Positions 33,764 to 45,700 of a stretch of DNA of 64,000 bases are shown one piece after another. The number at the start of each line of letters is the position of its first letter. The stretch's first letter is position 1. The DNA is taken from contig KQ964245.1 of NCBI GenBank assembly GCA_001566295.1, positions 3,663,524 to 3,727,523 of the forward strand, in the 5' to 3' direction. Both the position numbers and the translations under genes were made by a program. The notes under the pieces were generated by a model. The model made no database searches and had not been told where the DNA came from. It saw nothing but the letters and a program-made list of their open reading frames with translations. The stretch is from Microdochium bolleyi (lineage: Eukaryota > Ascomycota > Sordariomycetes > Xylariales > Microdochiaceae).

Positions 33764-36452
33764 TTATTTGGCGTGCTTTCGGAAGCCGAGTAATTCTGAG
33801 AGGCTGGCTAGCGGGCAGCCGTGCTTGAGGAAGTCGTGCTGGAGCAGCTCGTCTGCGGACGCGCGGCTCTTAACATCGACGCAGAGGCAGACGGACAGGA
33901 ACGCCTTAAGCTCCTTGCTCAACTTCTCGGGCTTCTTAAGACGAGGGGTTCCGTTGGTCGCAATGAGGTAAAGCGCCTTGAGAGGCTCCTCGTTCAGGTA
34001 CGGAGGCTCGGACTCGATCATCTCAATAGCCATAATACCGAGAGACCAGATGTCCACCTTCGGACCGTACTCTTTCTGCTTGACGACTTCGGGCGCCATC
34101 CAGTACGGGGTGCCGACCATGGTGGCACGCTTGGACTTGGTTTCAGTGAGCTTGGCACAGAAGCCGAAATCCGCTGTTCTCTTTGTTAGCATGATGCCTC
34201 GAGCTGCATACAGAGTGATTGGCACGTACTGATCTTGACATTTCCACGTGCGTCAAGGAGGACGTTGTCACTCTTGATATCTCGGTGGATGATGTTCTGT
34301 GAGTGCAGATGTTGCAGGCCTTGGCAAGTCTACAGTGAAGTCTGGTTAGCCCGGTCCTATTCCTTTGATGCAATGTGCGTGAGTGGCTTACCTCGAGACA
34401 TATCGTCGAAATCTGCTCTTCGGTGATGACGGGGTTGTTGTCGATAACATCAGTCAGCGCGCCACCTTCCATGTACTCCATGACAACCCAAAGCTCGGCA
34501 TTGTTGTTGCGCAGGAAGGCATCAAGGAAGTTGACAATGTTCGGGTGCTTGCTGTCCTTCATGACCATGATCTCGTTGACGATGAGCTCCTTGCGGGGCT
34601 GGTGCGCAAGGTCCATCTGCTTGATAGCAACCTGGGCTCTCGCGCCCTGTTGCCGGAGGACCTCGCGAGCCACATTCGAAGTCGCGCCCTCCTTGACCTT
34701 GGCCACATACACAGAGCCAGAGGCACCCTGGCCAATCTTCTTTTGCTTAGCATACGACAGGTTGGGGTCCTCCTTGGAAACTGCTTCTATCAGCTTGGTC
34801 ATGACCTCCTTCTCTGTCATCTGCGACATGCGCGCATCCTTGCTCTTGTCCGAGGGCGGTGGCTTGGCTGTGAGGGCAGCTTCGGCAGCCTTGATGCCAT
34901 CGTTAGTCGGGGGCAAGGGCTTGGCAGGCACATTGAGAGGCTTGACCGTGGGGGGCATGCGTTGCGCCTGCGACTGCTGTGGTTGGCCGTTCGAGCGCGG
35001 CTGTGAAGCACTGCTGGGGTTGGTGGGATAACGCTGTTGCTGGTCGTTGCGCGGCGGCAACCGCTGGCCAGACTGATCGCGAGGAACAGAAGAGCTGCTG
35101 CCAGAGGATGGTGGCATGTTGGGGCGGGCAGCCCCGCTAGGAGGACCCCCGGGCGCTGGCGGCGCAGGACGCTGCGCACGCAGGCTGGCGTTTGCTTGCT
35201 GCGAGGTCCCGGCCTTGGGCGCCGGAGGGGCAGCTCGGGTAGGGTTGTATCGATCTGATGATGCGCTGGAGCCGCCGTAGCCTCCTCCTCCGATTTCTTG
35301 TTGGGCCATGGGAACCTTCTTCTTCGGCAGGGATGCCTCGTAAGCCTCTTGCTCGCGGCGCTCCATCTCGCGCCGGTTCTGCTCCTCGATGTCTCGCTGT
35401 CTTTGCATCTCGAGCTGCCTCTTGCGTTGCTCCTCCCTCGCGGCGTCTGCTTGGGAATATCCGGAGCCGAAGCTGCTCGAGCCTTCGGGGGGCGTTGGTC
35501 TCCGCGGTGCGGCGTTCGCAGCCTGGGGGGGCTGGTTGGGGTAGCTGTTGTTACGCTGCGCTGGGGGCATAGGTCGAGGAGGTGCGACCGAGTTGCTGCC
35601 GGCGCCATAGCCGAGCTGCTTGTTCTGCACGCTTCCTGGAGGAGGGGTAGGAGTGAGGCTGGGGTACTGCTGGGGGTTCTCTGCACGCTTTGTCAGATCG
35701 GAGTAGAAGTCGAGGACCTCGAAGACGGCCTGCGGGTTTCGCTCGTAGTCTTCCTTGGTGATGGCGGATGAGTTGAGCAGCTTCGACCACTCCGGCGGCA
35801 GACCAACAAACTGGCCTGTGGAGGGGTCGAAACCGACGTGGACCGCATGGGCAAAGTTGGTCGGGTTGCTCACACCACCCATGGTTGGGCAGCGCCCATA
35901 GATGAGATCTATCCAGTCGTACAAGTCATCGTCGCTCTTGACCTTGATGTGCAGTGTCTTTGTGGTGCCGTCATCGTCTCCGGGGCTGTTGGAGGAGCTG
36001 TTTGGCTGTCTCTTGATTTCGAAGATGGTGCCGGCGGACTCGACGCGGCCGACGTTGACCACGTCCTTGAGGTAGAGCGTGTACGAGACCTTGCCGCCCT
36101 CGGTCTTGTGGAAGTCGAGAGCTTCCTTGCGCAGGATGAGGTACTTTTGCTTCCACGGCGAGATGAAGTTGCGACTCTCCTTGACATGCGCCCAACCTTC
36201 CTTGATGACGGCCACACCGCCCATGCCGTCGGTGGCATTAGAGCGCTCGCGGGCGAGGGGCAGCGAGATGGTGGAACCCGTGTACGTCGAGGTGGCGGTC
36301 CGGGTGATCGGGGAGATGGTCATGTTGGCCATGCTGCCGGGCAGGTTTGTGTTTGGCGTGAGGTTGAGTCGAGGTCTGTCGCCAGGCGGCTTCGGGGCAG
36401 GGCCTGGGTTCATGAACTGCCCCGACGAGTACATGCTGCCGTTGTTGGCCAT
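33764..36452 (-). CDS. CLA4: Cla4-type p21-activated protein kinase
   Basis: Exons 36452-34392, 34329-34230 and 34173-33764 (complement) encode 856 aa. A PH domain begins near residue 70 (IKEGWAHVKESRNFISPWKQ), followed by a CRIB motif at about 190-225 (VSNPTNFAHAVHVGFD) that binds Cdc42/Rac-GTP. A long Pro/Gln-rich linker leads to a Ser/Thr kinase domain from about residue 565: GQGASGSVYVAK (Gly loop), VAIKQM (catalytic Lys), HRDIKSDN, DFGF and GTPYWMAPE, the last a PAK/Ste20 activation-loop signature. PH plus CRIB identifies the Cla4 branch rather than Ste20. The two introns fall before and after the HRD segment. An in-frame ATG at 36599 would add 49 residues without conservation; the ATG at 36452 (MANNGSMYSSGQF) looks like the family start. 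Role: polarity, septation and hyphal growth. Confidence 0.95.
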
Positions 36453-39057
36453 GGCGGAGGCGGGGGGAGGCGGCTCTTTGAAGAGCGCGGTGGTTGAGTG
36501 GCCGCGTGTCCCTAGGCTCGTCGTGTTGCTGCTCACATCTGCAGCACTGATGATACACAGGCCAGGCCGGGGTTGGATGAGGAAGAGTCGACAGTCCACG
36601 GAGCAGCAGGTGGAGGGAGGGCTCGAAAGGAGGCGGGGCGTTGCTGCTGCTGCGGGCAGGATGGGCTGTCCGCGGGTGGGCCAGGGGTAAACCTGGCAGG
36701 GAGGGGGGCGCTAACGCCCGCTCGGAGGGTTCAACTCGTCCCAGGCCAGCAACGAGATTCAGGGTGCAGGCGGCAAGCCAGAGGTTCAAAAGTCAATATT
36801 TGCGCCGCAGTGCTTGATCCTCGCGCGGTGGAGAGCAATCTCTACGGTATCTCATCAGGACCTCGAGTCGATCCTGCGACTTTCCTACTCGGCTTGGACC
36901 CCGGACTCGCTTCAACAGCCTTGTGCTGAGGTGATGACGGATCTACAGTTGCTCGTAAGCGTTGGGAGACCAGAGGCAGCCTGATGCCGAGCCTGGCCCG
37001 CAGGTCGTTTGGACAGCTCCCTTGTCGTGTTGGTTCCAACCCGGCTCCCCATGCTGCTACACCGTAGAAAGAGTGGGATCACGGCTGTGATCTGGCGGCC
37101 GCCGTATCTTGGTCTTGTTGCTTTCTGATAGCCCTGGGGCTATCAGCGCGTCAACCTGGGCCACGGCATGGCTTGTGCCCGCGCAGTTGGGGCATGCCGG
37201 TTGAAGGCGGTTTGGTTTTGCCGGCGACCCCTGGAATGAGGGCCGGGGCAAGGAGGCTGGGCCAATGTGTTTCAAGGCTTCCGACGTGTATCGCGTACTT
37301 GCGAGCATGGGCTTGACACGCCTTGCCTCGGGGCAACCTTCTAGAAAACATCGCAAGACGTCATGGCGCTCGGCGCACAGCTGGATAAATCTGGAGGCAC
37401 GGACTGTGAATGCATGGTCGCCTTGGTGTCACATGTTGTACGTCTGGGTGTCGCATATTCTTGCAGAACCACGGCTACGTCGGTTACATGTTCCCTTTCT
37501 CGCCAGCTTCGCAAGATCCAATACAGATCATATCAGCTGATGCCGTGTTTTACGGCCGCTCGAACTGTGAGGTCGGTATTTCGTAGTTGACCTCTGAGCG
37601 AGACCCAACAATACATCTCAATGTTTCGATCGTATCTCCCCATCAATGGCGAGGACAATAGCTGGAATATTCCCTAATTAGCATGCCGCACGAAGGCGGG
37701 ACCATGTGGGGTCGCCTGAAGCATTGCCAAGGGCGCACCCGCTCCGTTCCGTCGAGGTTGGGCCGCGCTGCGTTGAGATGGAGGTTCAGCCGACGAGCTG
37801 GATGCTGAAGTGACGGCTGGTAGGATCGGCGGGAGCCAAGCACAATCACGAAGAGCGTCTTGAGCCAGAGCGAAAGCATATAAAGGAGATAATACTGGCA
37901 TTATTAGGTTGCGTTGCATGCCAAATTGTCCACTCGAAAGCCCGTGACGGCTTTGGAAGCGTAGATGGCCTCCTCTGCCATGACGTATTTGTTGCCAGAC
38001 CGTTGAATGCAGGATGGTCGAGAGGGAGGCTGCAGGAGAACTGGCGGGCATGCCTGCGGCAGAGCCGCGAAGATGGTCTGATTTGCGAGACGCTGCCCGA
38101 ATCCATGTCCATCCTTTTGAAACGATGCAGGGGAAATGGTTCGCCACGATGCTGCCCATGGGAGAATCCCAGGGTCGGGCTTGCTAGGGATTACGCGCCT
38201 AGTTTGCAATTCCGGGCGCCCAATCTACCTACGGCTGCAAAGCCCGAATATCCCAAGCAGACGCCACCACCGTCCAGGACATAACGTGGGAGGTGAAACA
38301 GTGCAGCTCGTGTTGCTGGAGATCGATGAAACAGACAGGCCCTCGTGCCCCTGGTTCGCGAGGGCCTCTTTCGAGACACGCCAAGATGACAGCCGCTGCA
38401 GGAGCTCCAGGGCTGCAGATCTTGGGCTATTCGCGAAGTTAAATGTGCTGATCTAGTAGGGTTAGCTTAGCAATCGGGTCACGGATCATCGAACTATTGG
38501 AAGTCTTCGCAACTACATTTGATTACTTTGGATGCACGGGACAGGATGAGCTGTGGACTGCACTGAGGTGACGATCGGAACCAATATCACAAATCCACAA
38601 GTCGTGAGTTGCAGATCCAGATCGGTGGCTATTAAGATTTGCCTGGCTGCAGATGGTTGTTGATCTGGCTTCTCAAGCCAGCTGTCCAACATAGCTACCA
38701 TAAGTAATTACGTACAAAAAGGAAGAATGTTTGCCAGAAAGCAGCTGCACGTTGGCATGATGGGAATAGCTAATCCAAGAAAAATATTGCTTCTGAAGCC
38801 GTTAGGGAGTAATCAGTCCGGTTGAAACAAAGTCTTCGTGTGACCTGTTTCTCCAAAATGTTCTACCTAAGCAAGCTTGTTGGAAAGGGTTCGATTTAGG
38901 GCGAATGATTCGAAAAAGCACGGCACAGTCCATCACAGAGTCCGGCCATACAGCTCGACGCCCTTGAACGCTTGTACCACATCAATATCGGTCACAACTC
39001 GAGAACATTGCAACAACGTGCGCGCAAAAGGGTACGCGGTTTAAGGACAGCGGAGCT
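36453..39057. other. Gene-free region upstream of CLA4
   Basis: 2.6 kb with no supported gene. The first several hundred bases are probably the CLA4 promoter and long leader. Overlapping open frames at 37.6-38.4 kb on both strands show no domain or intron structure. From about 38.45 kb the sequence becomes AT-rich. This begins an accessory-looking stretch reaching to 48.3 kb. Confidence 0.5.
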
Positions 39058-39142
39058 GGGGGCGCCCTTTGGGCGCCCGCCAGCCGATATATGCGCTGTC
39101 AACGAGCAATTCTTTCAACAACGAGACACAACACTCGGGATT
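39058..39142 (+). repeat. GC-hairpin leader element, copy 1
   Basis: Begins with two GGGCGCCC blocks separated by TTT (39060-39078), then GCCAGCCGATATATGC, GAGCA and TTTCAACAACGAGA, and runs directly into a truncated tRNA-Thr 5' half. The same order of blocks recurs on the complement at 47178-47063 and, without the GC blocks, at 46775-46838. Its boundary on the outer side is inferred from loss of similarity. Confidence 0.7.
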
Positions 39143-39184
39143 GCCTCTATAGGCTCAGTGGTAGAGCTATGCACTTGTAGCGAT
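39143..39184 (+). pseudogene. Truncated tRNA-Thr 5' half
   Basis: Matches the 5' exon of the intact tRNA-Thr on the opposite strand (39352-39316) plus five intron bases, with three mismatches, and then diverges. It has acceptor 5' strand, D arm and CTTGTA anticodon-loop start, but no 3' half, T arm or partner for the acceptor stem. It therefore cannot make a tRNA, although the A-box part is intact. Confidence 0.85.
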
Positions 39185-39254
39185 CGGACCCACAGAAAAA
39201 AAAGCGCCCCGCCTCTCAGCAGAATAAAAAGAAGAAAGAAAGTTGCAAAAACAA

Positions 39255-39352
39255 TGCCTCCACGCCGGATTGAACGACGGACCTTTGCATTCCTGAATTC
39301 AGGGCGAATTATCGCTACAAGTGCAACGCTCTACCACTGAGCGTATAGAGGC
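39255..39352 (-). tRNA. tRNA-Thr (anticodon UGU) with a 25-nt intron
   Basis: Folds by eye: acceptor GCCTCTA/TGGAGGC (one G-T pair), D stem GCTC/GAGC, anticodon stem TTGCA/TGCAA with loop CTTGTAA, and T arm CGTCG-TTCAATC-CGGCG; discriminator A. The intron (39291-39315) begins right after the base 3' of the anticodon, the canonical eukaryotic position. Five T residues follow the 3' end after three bases (39251-39247 read on the complement), a Pol III terminator. Odd points: one extra base between acceptor and D stem, and a 5' half that is repeated in inverted orientation at 39143-39184. Confidence 0.85.
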
Positions 39353-39390
39353 AATTGATGTTGTTCATGTGGGACCATGAATGATGTACG

Positions 39391-39439
39391 GGGGTTGGTG
39401 TTCGGGGTTGGTGTTCGGGGTTGGTGTTCGGGGGTGTTC
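39391..39439 (+). repeat. Tandem 13-mer with G4-forming potential
   Basis: Three exact copies of GGGGTTGGTGTTC followed by a partial GGGGGTGTTC. Four runs of at least four G separated by 9-nt loops could form a G-quadruplex on the + strand. It lies 39 bp upstream of the tRNA-Thr 5' end. Confidence 0.9.
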
Positions 39440-42400
39440 GTGATGTTGGCTCTGGTGGTTGGCGATGGGTGCCCAGGTGGAGTTGGCGATGGGTGGATGG
39501 AGTGCTGGAGGGTCATGCCCGACAGCGCCACCCAACTGACTCGTGGATCCGGTACCCGTACCCTGACCTCACTTGGGCACCACGTCTTCGGAGGTACTCC
39601 ACCACGTACCCTTAGTCATGATATGCACCTCAGACATCGAATCGCCCAGTAGGACATCCACGTCTATTCCCCTCTCTCTGTTTCATGCATCTTTCATGAG
39701 CTGGTAACCTAGAGGGATAAACAGGCTCTGGACCAGTGGCCATGCTGTTTGTACGAGGACACCTGCTTCATCTGAGAAGTCGGGAACCCATGACCGCCTC
39801 CAGCTTCGAGGCACGCCACCACAATCGACAATGCACGACTGAGCAGCCAGCACTCCCCTAGTCCGTTCGTCACAGAACCATCAGGCGCCACGTCCGTCTC
39901 TACTGCAGGCGACATTTTGTGACGTATCGCAACGGGATGCAGCGCCATGATGGATGCGCAGTGCTTGTGCATAACAGACCACCCTGGTGCTTCGCCCATG
40001 GCCGGCAACGCTTTTCAGGCGGACTCCGGCACGGAAGGGCAGCGATGCCAGCAGCCGCCATATCTGCATGTCTGCATGTCTGCATGTCTGGCCTGATTGT
40101 ACTCGGGCTCGCTCGGGAGGATCCATCTGAAGTCGGCTGCCGGCAACATCGACCCTTTTGTAGCCTTCCCAGCTCATAAAGGCGTGCTTTCCAGCTGTTA
40201 CAAGCGCAAACAAGCTGCCTGAGGTGAGCTCCCGCGATGGGTCCATCAGCCCGTACAGCAGGTGGGGCTGCTGTCGCATTTGTGGCAGGCACACGCGCAC
40301 ATGTACTTTTAGGCATCACCAGAGCAGAGGGCCTAACGTGCAAGGTGGACTAGATACGCTACTCGTGATCTACGAGTGAGCTTGTTATATGGGACCAGCG
40401 GGCGGGCCCCGAATCGAGCTTTGCAAGACCACGCTCAGGGTAGAGTATGAGATCACATAGTGCAGGTCCCTGGGCCACTCGCAAGTCTACGTGGATCTGA
40501 GATAGCACACGTACTCTGTGGTTCTTGGGACTGCCCAGGTCTGCACAGGGCGAACCCGTCCGTACCCTAACACTGCGAGCACGAGACGACTGAGGGCACC
40601 TGAGGGCACCGATGGCAGCCGAGCGTTTTCTCGGACTGACATCCGCAGCGGTCAGCCAGGTTCCACCCTGATCCCCAACTGGACTCGCAGCTGCCAGACG
40701 TGCGGCTCGGCAGGGTGATCTGGCGCCCGTGTCGCTTACTGCGTATTACCGCACAGGTCGAGTGTAAGTGGCTAGCTCATGTAGTCCTTCCTGCCGTGGA
40801 GCCCCTGACAGCAGCATGGAATATGCCACTGTGTGCTTAACCCACTGACAGTGCCTACATTGAACATATGTAGCCTGGCATCCTCGCTCACCCTAGTTCT
40901 CGCAGTGAATGTGCCTGCACAAAGTTGACGAGGAAAGCCGTGCGGTCGGGAACGACTGATATTGGACGACGTTGAGTGAGGCATGGGCCCGATGTCTGCT
41001 TGGCTGCACGCGATCTGGACCCTGCAGGTTAGCTGCCGGGTTTGGCCCATGCAGGTGCGGCCCACCCGGGAGTGCGTCGGTCCGCAGCACCACTAACCCT
41101 GAGGACAACACGGGCGGATGCATACGCGTACGCATATGATGTCTGCACTTCCGATCATCCATAGGCACATGACAGGGACATATACAACGCGACTGTCTGA
41201 CATCAGGGTTTCTACGCGCCAAAAGCCGCAACCCGGAATCATCAATAGAAAGACCTGCACTTTCAGCCTGCGTCGTGCTGTGTGGGGACGCCTTTTGAGG
41301 GGACAACAACCGGGCTTCACGCCTAGAAGTTAGGACTGCTACCAGACTAATAAGCATTATACATTCCTCCTTGAACTGGAAACCTATATACAATAACGGT
41401 AGCATATACAGATGCTGCGGGGTGATTGAACACGTTTGCAAAACCAGTGTCCGTCACAGGTTTATGATTCGAAACATGGACTGTTATATCCCAAATGCTT
41501 GTAAGTATACCTCGGGTATAACATGAGTGGGATTTCAAGAGCGACATGAAGATCAGAATTAGCTCTAATGCCTATGTGTGTAACGGCAGTCGAGAATGGA
41601 GCTGTTGAGACCGATGCGGCTAAGATGATAGTTCGTGAAACGAGCGGCATCAGTGATCCAGCGCGAAATCGGTTTGGGGTTCCCGAAACCAACCCAAGAC
41701 AGCTTCGCACGGGCGAGCTTGCGGCTGTTCATTGCCTATAATCCAACAAGACAACATCACGGCAAGTTGCATGTCTTGAAGGAAGGGAAGAGGGTCGTCG
41801 TTTGCCCATACATCACACGGATGTGCAATATATACGTAGCTAGCCGAAGTTATCTATAGCCAAGTAGAATGCCGCGGAATGCTCTTGGTTCATGCTTTAC
41901 GCTTACCTGCATTCACTAACAGGCATTGAAGTCGCGGAGACTGTGTCCAAACTGTCGTTTTTTGAACGGATGGCCAGGCGAGCCCCTAGAGTTTCCTTGA
42001 CAATGATTCGTTTACTGTCTCGCAGTCGCTCGGCTTTCAGACCTTCCTAAACATCACCTGGTGGCTTTTCAATCAGATTTGTCTCTGGCCCGGTTCTTGA
42101 GTATTGGTCTAGAAAATATCTGTCAATCATCTAGATTCTACACCACAACCTGACAAGTCCCATTGCTGGAAATTTACTAGGTGCCAATAATTGACTCTGT
42201 CTGGGGACAGGGGACAAGCTCATTATCGACACTGCAGGCGTGGCGACTTCCGCGTTTGATATGATGAACTGGTCCGGTCCCATTGTAATGTCGCCTCCCG
42301 CACCCAGCCGGAAGAAATACTTATCAGTCAGCCACACGGCTCTATGACGCGGGAACATGAGTCCGACAACGCGATGAGGCCAGGTTGGTAGATGGATGCC

Positions 42401-42767
42401 AACAAACGAAGTACATCGCCATGTTTGTTTTGTGTGTGAGTACGCGAAGGTCTCTCAGTGATATTCAGGCGGCTCTTTTCCAGGCATAACCGTTCTTGGA
42501 TTGCAATGTCGAAATCAATTTAAAGAGACAAGCCCTCGTTCTTTCAGCTCAGTTTCTTTCTTATGCCAGCACAGTTTCTATCCTAGCTGTACCCCGATCT
42601 TCGTGAACCGCAACCAGACTACTTGATCCTTTCAACCTCTCCATTCGATTATATACTGGCCCTAAACTTGTCTCTTGATCTAGAACGCTTCGACGTCAAC
42701 CTAGACGACGCCCAAGTTTGATTTCGCCTCGTTCTCTCTCCAGAGCGCCTTGGACCACTATTTCGAG
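39440..42767. other. Gene-poor accessory region
   Basis: 3.3 kb with no gene I can support. It contains a small tandem repeat (TCTGCATG, three units plus a partial, 40063-40090) and AT-rich patches (41.3-41.9 kb). A TATA-like TTATATAC at 42649-42656 lies about 115 nt before the next start codon and may be its core promoter. Relics of a transposon were looked for but not recognised. Confidence 0.5.
40063..40090 (+). repeat. Short tandem repeat TCTGCATG
   Basis: Three head-to-tail copies of an 8-mer and half of a fourth. Confidence 0.9.
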
Positions 42768-45700
42768 ATGGCGAACAGTGGTAGTGGTCGTGGTCGTGGC
42801 CGCGGTCGTGGCGGTCGCGGTCGCGGCCGTGGCTTTGTTCATCATGGTCCTACGTTGGATCAGCTATTCGCGCGAGCACCGATAGTTGCCCCGTCTCCCG
42901 AGTCGGTCCAGGTATGTCGCCATCCTGTCGGCCTAGATCAGACTATCCCGTGGCAGACAACTAACTGTGTGTACTGGCATGCGTGAATAGACACGGAGTG
43001 TGTCATCCTACAGCATTGGCCCTCGGAACAACATCGCGGGCTATTCCATGGACTCTGGTGACATCGTACGCTCTGCCGCCAATCCTGGCGCCTCTTCAAC
43101 TGATTCTGCTACGGCTTCTCCTGCGCCCGCTCGTGTCACGACTCCTGCTAGTGCCTCTCGCTCTGCTCCCCTCTCCGCTCTAGCCTCTGGTTCTGCTGGG
43201 ACTTCCACCTCTGCCCGTGTTCCAGCAACCACCGCAAACCCTACTCCCAATCAGAGTGCTTCCGTTCCAGGCGCCGCGACCAATGCCATCGTCATCTCCG
43301 ACTCAGACGATGATCCGCTTTCTGACGCTACAGCTATCGCTCTGGGAGCAGAATTCCCCGATTCGGGTGTTGATGAGAGCTCTGGCGCCGCCGCACACCC
43401 CCCTTCATCCGCCCCCAGCTTGACTTTGCAGATTCGACCACCGGAAGTTCCAGACGATTCAGCAGACGTTCACACTCCCAAGCATTCACAGCAGACCACA
43501 GAACAGGCTCCTGGCATCATCGGTAGTCTACCATCTGCTCAGACTCAAACTCCTCGAAACGGTGGGGGAGTGGCAGAGTGGTGGACCTTCGTTGCCAAGG
43601 CGCCCTGCACGAAGGCATGGGCTGTCCATCGGGCCAATTACTTTAGTCAGGAGGTGGGCTCTGATTTTGTCGAGCGGCTGGAAGAGAATGAACAGTCCCC
43701 AATCACAATGGATATTGACGATGTCGGTATTGTCTGGGTCGAAGCTGGTATGAGAAACGACGATGGCAGCTTCAATATCCAGCCAAACCAGCCAGTCCAG
43801 GTTCGCCTATATCGCTTCCAGGAAGAGCCCATCCACAACGAGACTGAGGGGGGTTGGCAAATATACAATTCAGGCACCGTTCCAGCAAGTAAGATTCGCT
43901 TCGGCAAGCCTTATGCGACGCCCAACCAGCTTGACCTCCCTCGCAGTTGTATCTCAACGCCAGAGCTCAAACTGGCCCAGAACTCGATGTTCTACTTGCT
44001 CCAGGACTCTTTTTTCCAGGTCATCGCCGCGAATGCGGACAACCTCCCCTCGGTTGCTCGCCTGGATCAAGAGCTTGTTGACATGATGCGCGAGGATGAA
44101 AGTAGGCAACAGATGGTTGAGGCGTTGGTTGAAGGTACGTGGACGCAGTCTCTGCCTCGTATGACGAGGGATGCTGACAGGTCGAGGATTTCAAGCCAGC
44201 CGCGAAGCCGGTTCTTGGAGCCTTCTGAAGGACGGCCCAGCCCACCCGAGGGAAGTCTGGAAAAGTGGCCTCGAGGTCGACGCGAGCCGAGCCGATGAGT
44301 ATGCTGGGTATCGACAGCATATTTATGCCATTCGTGAACGCGCCGAGATCCCCGTAGGAACTATGATCAAGAACAACACTGTCTATCTGCCCGGCGGCGA
44401 CATCATTCCGAACTGCCAGGTTTTTGGTCTCCAGGACACCGTAGAACCCACCACAAGAGTCCGGGAGATTTGGGGCTGCTACGAAGGCGTCACCAACAAT
44501 ATGTCTCGACGTTTTGAAGAGCATTCAAAGCTCATCAGAGAGGCCGCGTCGAGCCGCGTCCCCGTCAATGGCTCGCACTACCGTATGAGCCAGCTGATAT
44601 CGCGGTTTCACAACTTCAAGTTCAAGGTCTTCCGCTTGTTGTCTTTTCGCAAAGACTCTGCGATGATGAGCCGAGCGGGTGGTAGATACATTGCTGAGCA
44701 GTGCATGATCTCGATGCACGACACCTACAACCCGGTTCGCCTACAGGAGGCCTCCCATGTCAGCAACGACTCATTGAAAGAGGTCACATCAATGAACTTG
44801 GTGGATCTCAGCCTCTTCGTCTCGATGGCAGACAGTCTTCGGCAATGTCAAGAGATCGCTCGGGACGTGGTTGGACTCCCGCCACTCGGGTTCCCGGACG
44901 AGGTCGTGGTCGGGGAGAATTAGCAGTCACCACTTGGGGCCTTGGGTGCAACGGAGTACTTCAAAGACGACGTTCCATGGATTCGCTTGCCGGTCCGCGA
45001 TTCGGAGGGGACATCCATCAAATATGTGTACCCTCGCTCGTACCCTGTCTCCATCATCAAGAACGGCGACATCAACCCGGGTTACAGCATCACAATCCGC
45101 CCTGGCAACATCGGCTTCAAGATAGACAAGCACGACGCTCTCCCAGAGGGTGGCAAGGTTCATGTGACCTGGGAGCTTTGCGCTGATGGTCATGGACCGC
45201 ATCCAATGCCATGGTTGTCGGTCCCAGATCCTGGTCCCATCGTAGGACTTTGGAGAAGAAGTCAGGACTTGGCACTTCGTATTCAGTATCGAGGCACCGA
45301 CGGCAAGCTATACAAGCAATACCTCACTGCTGGTCCCGGCAAGTCGAGGGGGGTCGATGCTGGTGCCTCTGCTGTCGCCCGTGCCCTAGTGGCATTGCCG
45401 TACCGCTTCGACGTGGCCATTGCAGTGATGGCTTTCCTCGATCAATGGACCTGGGAGGGAGGCTCCGTTCCTGACTGGGTGGCAAGGTTCCCCCGCATGT
45501 CAGTGGCTCAAATCCATGAGCTTGACTACAACTTTGTAGACCGCGTCTGGAAGCTGACACCAATCAGCGCCACTATCATGGCTCAGCCGGCTCTCGTCGC
45601 AGACGGGGTGATTGAGCGCGCGATTCTCGTGAATCGCCCCCGCCTCGAGCAGTTGATCCCTGACGACCACAAGGGACTGCTCCCGATCGGAGACCTATCC

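Noticed and set aside
36453..36599. N-terminal extension of the CLA4-type kinase from the ATG at 36599
   Set aside because: The extra 49 residues look like translated leader sequence; the downstream MANNGSMYSSGQF start fits the family better.
38450..38900. RIP-mutated transposon relic
   Set aside because: The stretch is AT-rich, but no transposase-like fragments or terminal repeats could be seen by eye, so no claim is made.
39143..39240. Complete tRNA on the + strand at the 39-kb locus
   Set aside because: The acceptor 5' strand has no 3' partner and there is no T arm; only a 5' half is present.
44864..44926. Intron removing the UAG
   Set aside because: The only 3n-length options need poor donors (GTGGTT or similar) and lack a CTAAC-type branch point, unlike every other intron in the window. 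It is kept only as an alternative to test by RNA-seq.
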